DNA of 64,000 nt from Paraburkholderia franconis (GTDB lineage: Bacteria > Pseudomonadota > Gammaproteobacteria > Burkholderiales > Burkholderiaceae): positions 57,141 through 121,140 of the forward strand of contig NZ_WHNP01000027.1 in NCBI RefSeq assembly GCF_009362735.1, read 5' to 3'. A program made the position numbers and the translations under genes. Below the pieces are notes generated by a model that was not told the DNA's origin, ran no database searches, and saw nothing but the letters and a program-made list of their open reading frames with translations. The first letter of the stretch is position 1, and every line of letters begins with the position of its first letter. Below are positions 9,194-15,888 of the stretch, one piece after another.

Positions 9194-9243
9194 GAAAAAA
9201 AGCTGACGGCCCCGCGCGGGGTACGGTCTACAGGCCGTCAGCC
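9194..9243 (-). terminator. intrinsic terminator of prkB
   Basis: Stem GCTGACGGCC/GGCCGTCAGC with a 21-base loop that itself folds (CCCCGCGCGGGG). On the minus strand it is followed by a run of seven U, so it ends the transcript of the prkB gene just upstream on that strand. Confidence 0.85.
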
Positions 9244-9293
9244 AACCACACAACTGAGACGCACGACAACACGCCCCCGCCAGCGTCACATAC

Positions 9294-10166
9294 TCACACC
9301 CTCGCCTGCCGGTCGCGCAACTGCAGGATCATCGGCGTGAAGATAAGTTGCATCGCCAGGCCCATCTTGCCGCCGGGCACGACGATCACATTCGGCCGCG
9401 ACATGAACGAGTCGTGCAGCATCGTCAGCAGATACGGAAAGTCGATGCCCTTCGGCTTCGAAAACCGGATCACGACGAAGCTCTCATCGGGCTGCGGAAT
9501 CTCCCGCGCGGTGAACGGATTCGACGTATCGACGGTCGGCACGCGCTGGAAATTGACATGCGTGCGCGAGAACTGCGGACAGATGTAATTCACGTAGTCG
9601 GGCATGCGCCGCAGGATCGTATCGACGACGGCCTCATGCGAATAACCGCGCAGCGTCTGATCACGATGCAGCTTCTGGATCCACTCAAGGTTGATGATCG
9701 GCACGACGCCGACGAGCAGATCCGCATGCTGTGCGATGTCGACCTTGCTGGTCACGGCCGCACCATGGAGCCCTTCGTAGAACATCATGTCCGTATCCGG
9801 CGGAATGTCCTGCCAGGGCGTGAACGTTCCCGGGTCCTGCTTGTAGACGATGGCGTCCGCATCGTCGTGCACGTACCGCCGGAACTGGCCGGTGCCCGAC
9901 GCGCCATAGCTCGAAAACAGCTGCTCCAGCTCTTCGAGCAGATTCGCATCGGGGCCGAAATGGCTGAAATTTCGGACGCCGTCCTGCTCGCTCTGCCGCA
10001 GCGCTTCGCGCATGCCGAGACGGTCATACCGGTGGAACGCATCCCCTTCGATGATCTGCGCATTGATCTTCTCCCTGCGAAAAATGTGCGCGAAGCTTTT
10101 CATGACGGTGGTCGTGCCCGCGCCGCTCGATCCCGTCACCGCGACGATCGGATGTCTGACTGACAT
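9294..10166 (-). CDS. prkB: phosphoribulokinase, proteobacterial type
   Basis: 290 residues, full length. It phosphorylates ribulose 5-phosphate for RuBisCO. Walker A is AVTGSSGAGTTTVMKSF; EGDAFHRYDR, FSHFGPDANLLEEL, FYEGLHGA, LEWIQKLHRD, DYVNYICPQFSRTHVNFQR and the terminal VPGGKMGLAMQLIFTP blocks are all kept, so the reading frame and active site look intact. It lies downstream of the altered fructose bisphosphatase and the deleted cbbX, in the same order (X-F-P) as the classical cbb operon. Its ribosome site (AGGAGAC) abuts a 49-base tandem repeat. RuBisCO itself is not in the window. Confidence 0.95.
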   Translation of the reverse strand: MSVRHPIVAVTGSSGAGTTTVMKSFAHIFRREKINAQIIEGDAFHRYDRLGMREALRQSEQDGVRNFSHFGPDANLLEELEQLFSSYGASGTGQFRRYVHDDADAIVYKQDPGTFTPWQDIPPDTDMMFYEGLHGAAVTSKVDIAQHADLLVGVVPIINLEWIQKLHRDQTLRGYSHEAVVDTILRRMPDYVNYICPQFSRTHVNFQRVPTVDTSNPFTAREIPQPDESFVVIRFSKPKGIDFPYLLTMLHDSFMSRPNVIVVPGGKMGLAMQLIFTPMILQLRDRQARV

Positions 10167-10177
10167 ACGTTGTCTCC

Positions 10178-10275
10178 TGTCGGCTGGAGTTAGTGCTTCA
10201 GCACTTACTCCAGCCCCATGCAGAGCTGTCGGCTGGAGTTAGTGCTTCAGCACTTACTCCAGCCCCATGCAGAGC
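10178..10275. repeat. exact 49-bp tandem duplication containing a hairpin
   Basis: Two identical 49-base units (10178-10226 and 10227-10275). Each contains a long stem, GGCTGGAGT-t-AGTGC / GCACT-t-ACTCCAGCC with a TTCA loop, ended by a CCCCATGCAGAGC tag. The pair lies immediately upstream of the prkB ribosome site on the minus strand, so the RNA leader of prkB would carry two strong hairpins. Confidence 0.9.
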
Positions 10276-10345
10276 ACTTACTCTGGTCCCATGCAAAACG
10301 TCGATGGCAGCAAGCGCTTCAGCGCTACTGCCGTCCTATGCAAGC
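10276..10345. repeat. degenerate copies of the same repeat family
   Basis: Two further partial units follow the exact duplication: ACTTACTCTGGTCCCATGCAA (10276-10296) and a diverged copy with GCTTCAGCGCTACTGCCGTC and a CTATGCA tag (about 10315-10343). They share the 'stem plus YCCYATGCA tag' layout. The family recurs near 11990-12045, so it brackets the fbp/cbbX remnant. Confidence 0.65.
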
Positions 10346-10351
10346 AACGCG

Positions 10352-11452
10352 TCAGACCGACGCTTCCGGAAGGAACAACGAGCGCTCACGAAAAAGCGGC
10401 GACGTAAAAGGCGCGTCGATGCCCAGATCGTGCTCGCGGTGATAACGGCCGATGCGCGCCACTTCGTTCGCCGAGCCGAGTATCAGCGGCATGCGCTCGT
10501 GGAACGCGCGCGGCGCGGCATCGAGCACGCGCTCGCGTCCCGTCGTCGCCATGCCGCCCGCCTGCTCGACGAGAAAGCCGAGCGGGCTCGCGTCGTAGAC
10601 GGCGGAGAGCCGCCCGCGCATCGCGGAGCGCGTCCGGTAGTCGCGCGGCATCAGGAAGAGCCCGCCGCGCATCAGGATGCGATGCACTTCGGGCACCAGC
10701 GCATCGCTCCAGCGCAGGCTGAAATCGCGGTCGCGGCAGCCCGCGCGGCCTTCCCGGCACTCGTGCACATAGCGGCGCACGGGCGGTTCCCAGAAGCGCT
10801 CGTTGGAGGCGTCGACGGCAATCTCGCCCGTGTCCTCGGGAATTCGGATCGACGGATGCGTGAGCACGAACTCGTCCGTGTCGCCATCGAGCGTGAAGCC
10901 GTGCGTGCCCTCGCCGAGCGTGAAGACGAGAATCGTCGCCGGACCGTAGATCGTGTAGCCCGCTGCCGCCTGCTCGCGGCCCAATTGAAGGAACGACGCG
11001 CCGAAAACTTCGCCATTGTGTTCGCCGTCGGACTCGACAGACGCGCCGCCACGAAGCGCGCGGTTCGGCGCATCGCTGCCTTGCGACTGCACGCGCATCA
11101 CCGAAAAGATCGAACCCGCCGTGCCGTTGATGTCCGCGTTCCAAGGGCAGTTCAGCGGATCGAATGCGAGCTGGTAGGCGGGGCTGTTCGCGTCGTTCGC
11201 CCCGGCGCTGCGCGAAGCCGTTTCCGTCAGCTTGCGCCGACGCGCGGAGTACGCGAGCACGGCGCCGCCTGCGACGAAATCGGCGTGCGCGCTCTCGCCG
11301 AGCGTGCCGCGAGCGAGAGCGGCCGCGATCGTCTTCACCGATGCGGCGACTTCATGCAGCACCGCCTGCAACGCGGTGGGCGGCCGCGTCGACATCGGAT
11401 GCCCGGCATCGCCGCTCAGGAACCTCGTCAACGTAATGTTTGCGTGACGCAT
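10352..11452 (-). CDS. fbp: class I fructose-1,6-bisphosphatase, altered metal site
   Basis: 366 residues from the ATG at 11452, which has an AGGAGAG ribosome site. The start RHANITLTRFLSG and the downstream YTIYGPATILVFTLGEG, ASNERFWEPPVRRYV, HRILMRGGLFLMPRD and FLVEQAGG blocks identify CbbF/Fbp. The metal region is unusual: the canonical DPLDGSSN reads DPLNCPWN (Asp98 kept, second Asp is Asn101), the ASEE glutamates are missing because the preceding 30 residues are shortened, and YEANP reads YDASP. These are the Mg ligands in characterised class I enzymes, so activity may be reduced, changed or lost. It lies between prkB and the cbbX remnant. The frame is otherwise clean. Confidence 0.85.
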   Translation of the reverse strand: MRHANITLTRFLSGDAGHPMSTRPPTALQAVLHEVAASVKTIAAALARGTLGESAHADFVAGGAVLAYSARRRKLTETASRSAGANDANSPAYQLAFDPLNCPWNADINGTAGSIFSVMRVQSQGSDAPNRALRGGASVESDGEHNGEVFGASFLQLGREQAAAGYTIYGPATILVFTLGEGTHGFTLDGDTDEFVLTHPSIRIPEDTGEIAVDASNERFWEPPVRRYVHECREGRAGCRDRDFSLRWSDALVPEVHRILMRGGLFLMPRDYRTRSAMRGRLSAVYDASPLGFLVEQAGGMATTGRERVLDAAPRAFHERMPLILGSANEVARIGRYHREHDLGIDAPFTSPLFRERSLFLPEASV

Positions 11453-11913
11453 GATGCTCTCCTGCGAAGTGGGTAACTCGGGTTCGGTGGCGTGGCTCGC
11501 CTCGTCACCGATAGATTCGGAGAACACGCTGCTCGCGCGGATATCGGCGGCGTCAGCAGCGTCAGCGCGGCGGGGTCGGCGCTCGCGCCGCTGCTCGGCG
11601 TATCCGCGAGCAGGCGATTGGCCTCGCGCAGGCGCGCGCGGTCCCCGGGCGCGCGTCCGACGAGCCGCCGCTGTGCGGCGAATTCGCCGATACGCGTCCT
11701 GATAGGCGCGAGACCGCCCGGATCGCGGTCGATTTCGTCAGGCACGCCAGCGATACCCGATTTGCGAAAGAGAGCGAGCAGATCGACTTGCTGCTGCGCG
11801 CCAGGCGCTTGCGCTTTCGTCTGCGCTTCGAGCCCGGTCTCGGGCTTCGCTTTGGAGTCCGCTATTAGCTCCGCTTTGGGCTCCGCTTTCGCGTCTTTAA
11901 CGACGGCGTTCAT
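11453..11913 (-). pseudogene. cbbX: cbbX remnant: RuBisCO activase with AAA+ core deleted
   Basis: From ATG 11913 (good GGAGAC site) a charged leader is followed by the start of CbbX (VDLLALFRKSG...DEIDRDPGGLAPIRTRI). The frame then jumps directly to the CbbX C-terminus (DRARLREANRLLADTP). The roughly 210 intervening residues, including Walker A, Walker B and the pore loop, are absent. After PAALTLL, near 11551, a one-base deletion shifts the frame: the expected DAADIRASSVF ending lies in the -1 frame, which runs on without a stop into fbp. The present open frame instead stops at 11428, inside the start of fbp. Matching was done against remembered CbbX sequences. Confidence 0.8.
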
Positions 11914-11949
11914 GACGATGTCTCCCTGTCGACCACAGCTGGCATATCG

Positions 11950-12060
11950 ACGGGAGTTGGCGCGTCGACCAGAGTTTGGCGCTTTGGCGCCTTACTCTTG
12001 TCCCGCGCTTACTCCCGTTTCATGCCTTACTCGGGTCCCATGCAAGATGGTTGCCGTATC
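11950..12060. repeat. scattered copies of the 'ACTTACTC..CCCATGCA' repeat
   Basis: Short related units follow one another: GCCTTACTCTTGTCCC (about 11989), GCTTACTCCCGTTTCATGC (about 12006) and CCTTACTCGGGTCCCATGCAA (about 12022). They resemble the units between prkB and fbp. A short inverted pair around TTTGGCGCTTTGGCGCC is also present. No coding potential is visible. Confidence 0.6.
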
Positions 12061-12399
12061 GCGTTTTTAGCTGGCGCGTCATGGAGGCAATCGGACGCTG
12101 GCGCGGTGCGGCGTGCGCCTTCGTCAGCGAATAGCGCTGCGCGCGCCTTATGGGAAATGCTCGCGGGCATCGACGTCCGCGAGCCTTGCAGGTCAATGTA
12201 GGCGGCACGCGGGATGAAGTGAATTCACGATTTTTTTCAGCAGGCTTAAGCGATCCGTTAAGACGCGTGCACATAACGCAAAATGCGCCCACAATGGGAT
12301 ATCGGCTCGTGGAACACTTTGCTGCGGTTCCGCTACAGTAAGGCGCGTAAGCTGGTTCGGGGCGCGTCGCAAAGTACCATTTCCGGCAGTTTGGGTGTC
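12061..12399. other. non-coding upstream region of pqqA
   Basis: About 340 bases without a credible gene. The stretch 12230-12300 is AT-richer than its surroundings. An interrupted inverted repeat GGAAC(11 nt)GTTCC lies at 12311-12331, and GTACCA/TGGTAC at about 12374-12405. Both are at enhancer distance from the -24/-12 element and could bind the AcoR-type activator. Confidence 0.45.
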
Positions 12400-12415
12400 T
12401 GGTACGGCAGTTGCA
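12400..12415 (+). promoter_or_regulatory. sigma-54 (-24/-12) promoter of pqqA
   Basis: TGGTACGGCAGTTGCA matches the consensus TGGCACGNNNNTTGCW with one mismatch; GG and GC are separated by exactly ten bases. Predicted start is about 12 bases downstream of the GC, giving an about 85-base leader before pqqA. An AcoR-type sigma-54 activator is encoded at 5053-7173. Confidence 0.7.
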
Positions 12416-12510
12416 TGAGCAACATGGGCCGACGCGATCGGGTGTCCTGTAAGTCACAGAGGGCGTCGGTCGCAATGGGACCGCCGTTTCACTCGTAAAG
12501 GAGGACGACT

Positions 12511-12585
12511 ATGCAATGGACTACCCCTGGCTACACCGATATGCGTTTCGGCTTTGAAGTCACGATGTATATCGCTACTAGATAG
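12511..12585 (+). CDS. pqqA: PQQ precursor peptide PqqA
   Basis: A 24-residue peptide with the family pattern: MQWTTPGYTDMRFGFEVTMY followed by IATR. The Glu16 and Tyr20 that PqqE cross-links and that become PQQ are present in the conserved FEVTMY. A near-perfect Shine-Dalgarno (AAAGGAGGA) precedes the ATG. It is separated from pqqBCDE (from 24851) by about 12 kb of cofactor and fhc genes, so it has its own promoter. A GC-rich hairpin directly after the stop would let the peptide be made in excess. Confidence 0.95.
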   Translation: MQWTTPGYTDMRFGFEVTMYIATR

Positions 12586-12620
12586 CCGGCCGGGGCCGGC
12601 TCGGTTTTCGGGCTGGCCCT
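12585..12620 (+). terminator. hairpin after pqqA
   Basis: AGCCGGCCGGGGCCGGCT is a self-complementary stem beginning at the pqqA stop; T-rich sequence follows at a distance (CGGTTTTCGG, then TTTGTTTTTT by 12620). Likely a terminator or attenuator that limits read-through. Confidence 0.6.
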
Positions 12621-12628
12621 TTGTTTTT

Positions 12629-13497
12629 TATGTCTGCGACGCTGTTTGGTTTTTCTGACGTCTGCGACGCTGTTTTCCTTTGCCCTTATCGCGGGCAGCT
12701 GCGATTGCGGTTTGTGTCTGTGACGGCTTTTGTTTTGGTCTTTATGGCTTGCCGCCGGCATCCGCGATTGCGCCTCGCGGCGCGGGCGTTGCCCCTGTGC
12801 GGGGCGGCACTCACTTTCTTTGCCGCCGCAAAGAAAGTAAGCAAAGAAAGCGGGCTCACACCGCCTGTGCTTGACACTTACCCACGGGCTCTCAACGTCC
12901 CCGTTTTTCTTGCACCGATGTGCTGGCTTGCATTCGTTGCCAACGCTCCGGCTAAACGCCTGACCCGCTTCATGCAGGTGTGGCACGGCTAAGGGCATCG
13001 AATGCTTCAGCGCCGCATGTCGGTAGTGAACGAGGTTGCAGTGTTGTACACGTCAACGCCCGCCACTTGTAGCCGCATCGCGTAGCGAGGGTGTCCTGTG
13101 CGGCGCGAATACCTACACACAGTTTGCCGCAAGGGGGCTTGGGAATATTCAATGTCGCGCGCCGCAGTTCAGGTGCATGATGCAGGTGAGGCGTCAAATA
13201 AACGCGCTGGCAACGCGTGTGAGATAGCGCTCTGCCGTATGAAGCATGGGGACGTTGAGAGCCCGTGGGTAAGTGTCAAGGACTGGCGGTGTGAGCGGCT
13301 TTCTTTTGCCTACTTTTCTTTGCCGCTGCAAAGAAAAGTAGGTGCCGCCCCGCACAGGGGCAACGCCCGCGCCGTGAGGCGCATCGCGGATGCCAGCGCG
13401 AGAGCAAGAACACCACAATTAAAAGCCGTCGCGGACACAAACCGCGGATGCCTGCAGCAAGCCATAAAGGCCAAAACAAAAGCCGTCGCAGACAGAG
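12629..13497. repeat. long imperfect palindromic element, arms about 190-250 bp
   Basis: The left arm (about 12711-12902) and right arm (about 13248-13497) are imperfect inverted copies. They share TTGCCCCTGTGCGGGGCGGC, a nested palindrome TTTCTTTGC..GCAAAGAAA, GACACTTACCCACGGGCTCT and AACGTCCCC. The right arm carries an extra internal duplication around CCGCGGATGCC. Inner segments (about 12936-12980 and 13176-13217) are also inverted matches, leaving a central loop of about 190 bases. A GTCTGCGACGCTGTTT direct repeat sits at the left edge. No transposase or other protein is encoded. It resembles dispersed non-autonomous repeats known in Burkholderiaceae; identity is unproven. Confidence 0.8.
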
Positions 13498-13509
13498 AAA
13501 ACCACATCC

Positions 13510-14127
13510 ATGATCCATGAAACAGTAATCACAACAGCAGCAGCCGACGGCCACCCCCACGTGGCGCCGATGGGCGTGCGCTTCGAGCATGGACTCGCGA
13601 TCCTGGCCCCGTTCAGACCGTCGAAAACCCTCGACAACATCCTCGAAACCCAGGCTGCCGTCATCAACTTCACGACCGATGTGCGTGTCTTCGCCGGCTG
13701 CGTGACGGGCGCGCAGCGCGACTGGCCGACCCGCGCCGCGAGCCGCGTCGGCAGTGTGCGGCTGCAGCAATCGCTCGCGCACACCGAGCTGCTGCTCGAC
13801 CACATGACCGACGATCCGCAACGCCCCGTGCTCCACATGCGTTGCGTGCACAGCGAAATGCACGCGCCGTTCGGCGGCTTCAATCGCGCGCAGGCGGCCG
13901 TCGTCGAAGGCGCGATTCTGGTGAGCCGCCTGTTCATGCTGCCCGCCGACAAGGTCGACCGCGAAATGGCCTATCTGAAGATCGCCATCGACAAGACGGC
14001 CGGCCCCGATGAACTCATCGCGTGGCAATGGATCACGGCCGCCGTCGAACGCTTTCGCGCAACAGGCACCGCGTCGGAGCCGGGGAAAAGCAGCGCGCCC
14101 GCGCCGTCGCACGCCGGCACGACATGA
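13510..14127 (+). CDS. DUF447 family protein of the H4MPT cluster
   Basis: 205 residues. It has a split-barrel flavin-reductase-like N-terminus: MIHETVITT..DGHPHVAPMGVRF, then FRPSKTLDNILETQAAVINFTTDVRVFAGC. A second half contains MRCVHSEMHAPFGGFNRAQAAVVEGAILVSRL. The protein co-occurs with H4MPT genes in methylotrophs and archaea; no reaction is established to my knowledge. The C-terminal 25 residues are low-complexity. The ATG fits the family start, but no Shine-Dalgarno is visible because the palindromic element ends about 13 bases upstream. Confidence 0.8.
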   Translation: MIHETVITTAAADGHPHVAPMGVRFEHGLAILAPFRPSKTLDNILETQAAVINFTTDVRVFAGCVTGAQRDWPTRAASRVGSVRLQQSLAHTELLLDHMTDDPQRPVLHMRCVHSEMHAPFGGFNRAQAAVVEGAILVSRLFMLPADKVDREMAYLKIAIDKTAGPDELIAWQWITAAVERFRATGTASEPGKSSAPAPSHAGTT

Positions 14128-14174
14128 TGCCGCCATCCGCGCATCGCCTACGCATCGCCCTTTCGGAGACTTCG

Positions 14175-14873
14175 ATGACCGCATTGCTAGCCAGCGTTCG
14201 CTCGACGGAAGAAGCGCTCGACGCCGCCGCTGCCGGCGCCGATCTGATCGACCTGAAGGAACCGCTCGACGGCGCGCTGGGCGGCGTGCGCATCGACGAT
14301 CTCTGGCGCATCGCGCATGCGCTGCGCGCGCGCTACCCTGTCAAGCCGATCAGCGCGACGATCGGCGACCTGCCTTCCGATGCGCTCGATACGATCGCGG
14401 CGCGCGTCGCCGAAGTCGGCGATGCAGGCGTGGACTTCGTGAAAGTCGGCGTGATGCCGGGACCGCATGCGCACGCGTGTCTGACGCACCTCGCCGGCCT
14501 GGACGCGGCCGTGCTTCCCGTGTTGCTGTCCGACGACGGCGTCGATGCAGCGCTCGTCGACCATGCGGCGACGCTCGGCTTCGAAGGCATCGTGTTCGAT
14601 ACGGCGGGCAAGGCGGGTCGCACGCTCTTTGATTGCATCGACGGCGCGACGCTCGCGCGCTACGTCGCGACGATCCGCGCGTCGGGCGCGATGGCGTGCA
14701 TCGCGGGCTCGCTGGGCTGGCTGCAACTCGATCAGATTCGCGCGCTCGCGCCCGACGTCGCCGGATTTCGCACGGCGCTTTGCGAAAACGGCCGCACGTC
14801 ACGGCTCGATCCGCGCCGCGTCGCGCAATGGGCGGATGCGCTGCATCACGCGGCACCGAGCGCTGCCGCGTGA
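14175..14873 (+). CDS. mfnB: DUF556/MfnB-like (5-formyl-3-furyl)methyl phosphate synthase
   Basis: 232 residues from the ATG at 14175. A TIM-barrel of the DUF556 family: LLASVRSTEEALDAAAAGADLIDLKEP near the start (conserved Lys of the Schiff-base type), KPISATIGDLP, GVDFVKVGVMPG (second conserved Lys) and SGAMACIAGSLG. In archaea MfnB makes the furan precursor of methanofuran from glyceraldehyde 3-phosphate. A methanofuran analogue is needed by the Fhc complex encoded downstream. The start lies 48 bases after the DUF447 stop, so the two are probably one transcript. Confidence 0.8.
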   Translation: MTALLASVRSTEEALDAAAAGADLIDLKEPLDGALGGVRIDDLWRIAHALRARYPVKPISATIGDLPSDALDTIAARVAEVGDAGVDFVKVGVMPGPHAHACLTHLAGLDAAVLPVLLSDDGVDAALVDHAATLGFEGIVFDTAGKAGRTLFDCIDGATLARYVATIRASGAMACIAGSLGWLQLDQIRALAPDVAGFRTALCENGRTSRLDPRRVAQWADALHHAAPSAAA

Positions 14874-14890
14874 TGCGATGCCGTATGCGC

Positions 14891-15000
14891 GATGCGACGT
14901 AACGTAACGTAACGTGATGCGATGCGATGCGGTGCGATGCGATGCGATGTGACGTGACGTGATGCGATGTGACGTGATGCGACGTGACGTGACGTGATGC
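14891..15000. repeat. pentanucleotide tandem repeat (22 units of GAYGY type)
   Basis: Twenty-two consecutive 5-base units in perfect register, drawn from GATGC, GACGT, AACGT, GATGT and GGTGC. The array starts 17 bases after the MfnB-like stop and ends about 66 bases before the convergent kinase gene. No protein is encoded. Confidence 0.95.
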
Positions 15001-15066
15001 GTATGCGCAAACGCGCAGTGCGTCGTGCGCCTTGCGCACAGCGCCCGCACAGACGCTCAAAACCGC

Positions 15067-15657
15067 TCAAACCGCCGATGCATTCAGCAGCCGCTCGCGC
15101 ACCAGCGCGACATCCGTCTTGCTGAACAGCTCGACCTCGTAGTTCGCCTCTTTCACGTAGTGGACGAAGCCCGGATCGACCACGCCCTTCGACGCGAGTG
15201 TGACGAGCGGCACGCCCTCGCCGATCGGGCATGACTTCACGACCATCAGGCGCTCGGCGTTCAGCGTCGTCGACAGCCACGCGGCGAGGCTGTCGGACGT
15301 CGTGTCCCAGTTGGTCATCGAATCGGGCGTGACACGCATCAGGCACACGGGCATCCACACGGCGACCTTGCCCTTGCGCAACGCGCGCCGGATCAGCTCC
15401 TCGTTCGTCGCGAGCACGAGATCGGGCAGGACGGCCTGCATGAGAAGCGCGTATTGCGTCATCGCGAGCAGACACATGTTGTGCGCGGCGAGATCGTCGA
15501 ACTGCCATTCCTGCTGATACGCGCGCACGCAGTCCGCAAAGTCCCCGCCGCCGGGCACGATCACGACGCGCCCGCCGCCGACTTCCCAAAGCTGCGTGAG
15601 CCAGTCCCGCAGCGACGGGTCGTGACTCAGGCTTCCCCCGATCTTCACCACCCACAT
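15067..15657 (-). CDS. amino-acid-kinase-fold protein of the C1 cluster (orf9/MfnE-like)
   Basis: 196 residues from the ATG at 15657 (MWVVKIGGSL), preceded by a GAGG ribosome site. It shows the amino acid kinase fold: VVKIGGSL phosphate loop, RVVIVPGGGDFADCVRAYQ, NEELIRRAL, and VVKSCPIGEGVPLVTLASKGVVDPGF. Archaeal MfnE of this family phosphorylates aminomethylfuran phosphate in methanofuran synthesis; the same role here is inferred. It is transcribed toward the pentamer array, and the upstream C1 protein gene lies 231 bases away on the same strand. Confidence 0.8.
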   Translation of the reverse strand: MWVVKIGGSLSHDPSLRDWLTQLWEVGGGRVVIVPGGGDFADCVRAYQQEWQFDDLAAHNMCLLAMTQYALLMQAVLPDLVLATNEELIRRALRKGKVAVWMPVCLMRVTPDSMTNWDTTSDSLAAWLSTTLNAERLMVVKSCPIGEGVPLVTLASKGVVDPGFVHYVKEANYEVELFSKTDVALVRERLLNASAV

Positions 15658-15888
15658 GTCCGTTACCTCGCTCTCGTTCGACTCCACGGCGGCGTTGTGC
15701 CGCGCTGATGGCCCCCGCTGATGCCCGTCCACGCCCTGCTACGCGTCACCCGCCCGATGCCGCGAGCCTGCATGCGGCCACGCGTGTAGCGCACCGAAGC
15801 GCGCCGCATGCCGCGCGGACGCGCACGTGGGGAAACACTCACGCGGCGCGCCCCATGCTCGCGCAGCCGCATACGCTCGCGAAAACAT

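Noticed and set aside
12621..12992. A possible 123-residue Cys/Leu-rich protein in the left arm of the palindrome
   Set aside because: It runs through the inverted repeat and nested palindromes, lacks a ribosome site, and the other arm does not preserve the frame.
14891..15000. CRISPR array
   Set aside because: Units are only five bases with no spacers; it is a simple-sequence repeat.
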